Positions 32,527 through 33,161 of a stretch of 33,161 nucleotides of DNA are shown here, piece by piece. The stretch comes from Chthoniobacterales bacterium (GTDB taxonomy: Bacteria > Verrucomicrobiota > Verrucomicrobiia > Chthoniobacterales > UBA6821): the NCBI GenBank assembly GCA_026461395.1, contig JAPJNA010000055.1, positions 1 to 33,161 on the forward strand. The letters are read 5' to 3'. Below the pieces are notes generated by a model that searched no databases, had not been told where the DNA came from, and was given only the letters and a program-made list of their open reading frames with translations. Every line of letters starts with the position of its first letter. The stretch's first letter is position 1. Both the position numbers and the translations under genes were made by a program.

Positions 32527-32590
32527 ATCCTAATCTTATGATATGTCTTAATCCAAGTCAACACCTTTTCATCTTTTTGGAAGCACCCCC

Positions 32591-33052
32591 TTATCTCCCC
32601 TGATCCAAAACCCGATTTGGCTTCCGGATCACTTCGATCGGTTTGAGCACCTCAGCCCTAACTGGAACGATCCCATCGCTGACCATCTCGATTTTCCTAG
32701 CGGCAATCACACTGAGGTCGAGGATTCTCCCTTTGACGTAAGGACCGCGGTTATTGATCCGGACGATGACGCTCTTGTTATTCCTGAGGTTGGTAACTCG
32801 AACCCTGGTATTAAACGGGAGCTTCTTGTGGGCAGCAGTGCAGTCCTCCGCTCGATAATGCTCTCCATTGGCCGTCAGCCTCCCAATCCAACGTCCTCCG
32901 TAAAAGGAAGCCTTCCCAGTCTCTACGGAGATAGGTTTGGAATCATAAAGAGCCCCTACGCGAGAGGAAGATGAAACCCAGGAAGAACAACCCGTCACGA
33001 GTAACAAAACCGGGAGTAACAAAAGCCGGGCCGGCGCAGGAGTGAAGCGCAT
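32591..33052 (-). CDS. rlpA: RlpA-like septal lipoprotein
   Basis: The 153-residue protein has a lipoprotein signal peptide ending in LVTGC (lipidated Cys near residue 22) and a double-psi beta-barrel domain. Motifs are GKASFYGGRW, the TANGE segment, AAHKKLPFNTRVRVTNLRN and VRINNRGPYVKGRILDLS, where the Asp and the neighbouring His correspond to the lytic transglycosylase site of RlpA. There is no C-terminal SPOR domain, so it is the short form. It acts on peptidoglycan lacking stem peptides. The remaining bases to the window end hold a short CCCTT/AAGGG hairpin and no gene I can support. Confidence 0.9.
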   Translation of the reverse strand: MRFTPAPARLLLLPVLLLVTGCSSWVSSSSRVGALYDSKPISVETGKASFYGGRWIGRLTANGEHYRAEDCTAAHKKLPFNTRVRVTNLRNNKSVIVRINNRGPYVKGRILDLSVIAARKIEMVSDGIVPVRAEVLKPIEVIRKPNRVLDQGR

Positions 33053-33161
33053 CCGAGTATGTAGCCCTTACTAGCAAGGGTAAGCAAGCTCTGATGAGTA
33101 AGGGAAAGAGGGGATTGAGGGTTACTTCCCCTTGCCATGCAAGCAGCGTCACGTGTTACAC

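Overview
The window looks like the chromosome of a Gram-negative Verrucomicrobiota-type bacterium. The reasons are a PEP-CTERM protein coupled to a type II pseudopilin-like protein, a two-gene MetH, a PIN-PhoH ATPase, RlpA and MscL, and integrase and small-gene families I associate with Verrucomicrobiota and Planctomycetota. The assignment is an inference from gene content; there is no rRNA or other decisive marker.

Positions 1 to about 21.8 kb are an integrated mobile element. Its right end carries a tyrosine integrase and a copy of the 3' end of a tRNA, most likely tRNA-Gly. Its left end and the intact tRNA lie outside the window. From left to right it holds: (i) a replication-like part (1-2.1 kb) with the C-terminal part of an AAA+/SF3-type helicase, an inverted array of 9-bp iteron-like repeats, and a protein with a primase/helicase-like C-terminus; (ii) an XRE repressor facing an envelope-flavoured cluster (2.1-5.3 kb) with a glycine-rich membrane protein, an HExxH metallopeptidase, a tiny secreted CxxC protein, a stand-alone penicillin-binding transpeptidase lipoprotein and an acidic protein; (iii) a nucleic-acid module (5.3-7.6 kb) with a 30-residue hydrophobic peptide, two ribbon-helix-helix-like proteins, a conserved-looking unknown protein and a Cas4/RecB-like Fe-S nuclease; (iv) a defence operon (7.7-18.6 kb) of hsdM, fic, hsdS, a GHKL-ATPase/PD-(D/E)XK nuclease fusion, hsdR and a YgjP-like metallopeptidase; (v) a frameshifted umuD, an excisionase-like gene, a HAD phosphatase and the integrase (18.6-21.7 kb).

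Between 21.79 and 22.05 kb two 19-bp copies of the tRNA 3' end, 240 bp apart, enclose a densely folded segment. It has a 9-bp closing stem and several hairpins whose minus-strand loops are GGGA, a GNRA tetraloop. This is a candidate structured RNA or a small att-bounded insertion, and I could not match it to a known family.

From 22.05 kb onward the genes look like ordinary core genome: a small secreted protein, mscL, a glyoxalase, a membrane protein, PIN-phoH with a folded leader, metH as two overlapping genes, an esterase-like protein lacking its catalytic residues, an ECF-S-like membrane protein, the pseudopilin and PEP-CTERM pair, and rlpA.

The most promising candidates for something undescribed are the GHKL-ATPase/nuclease placed between hsdS and hsdR together with a Fic gene and its palindromic operator, and the att-bounded structured segment.
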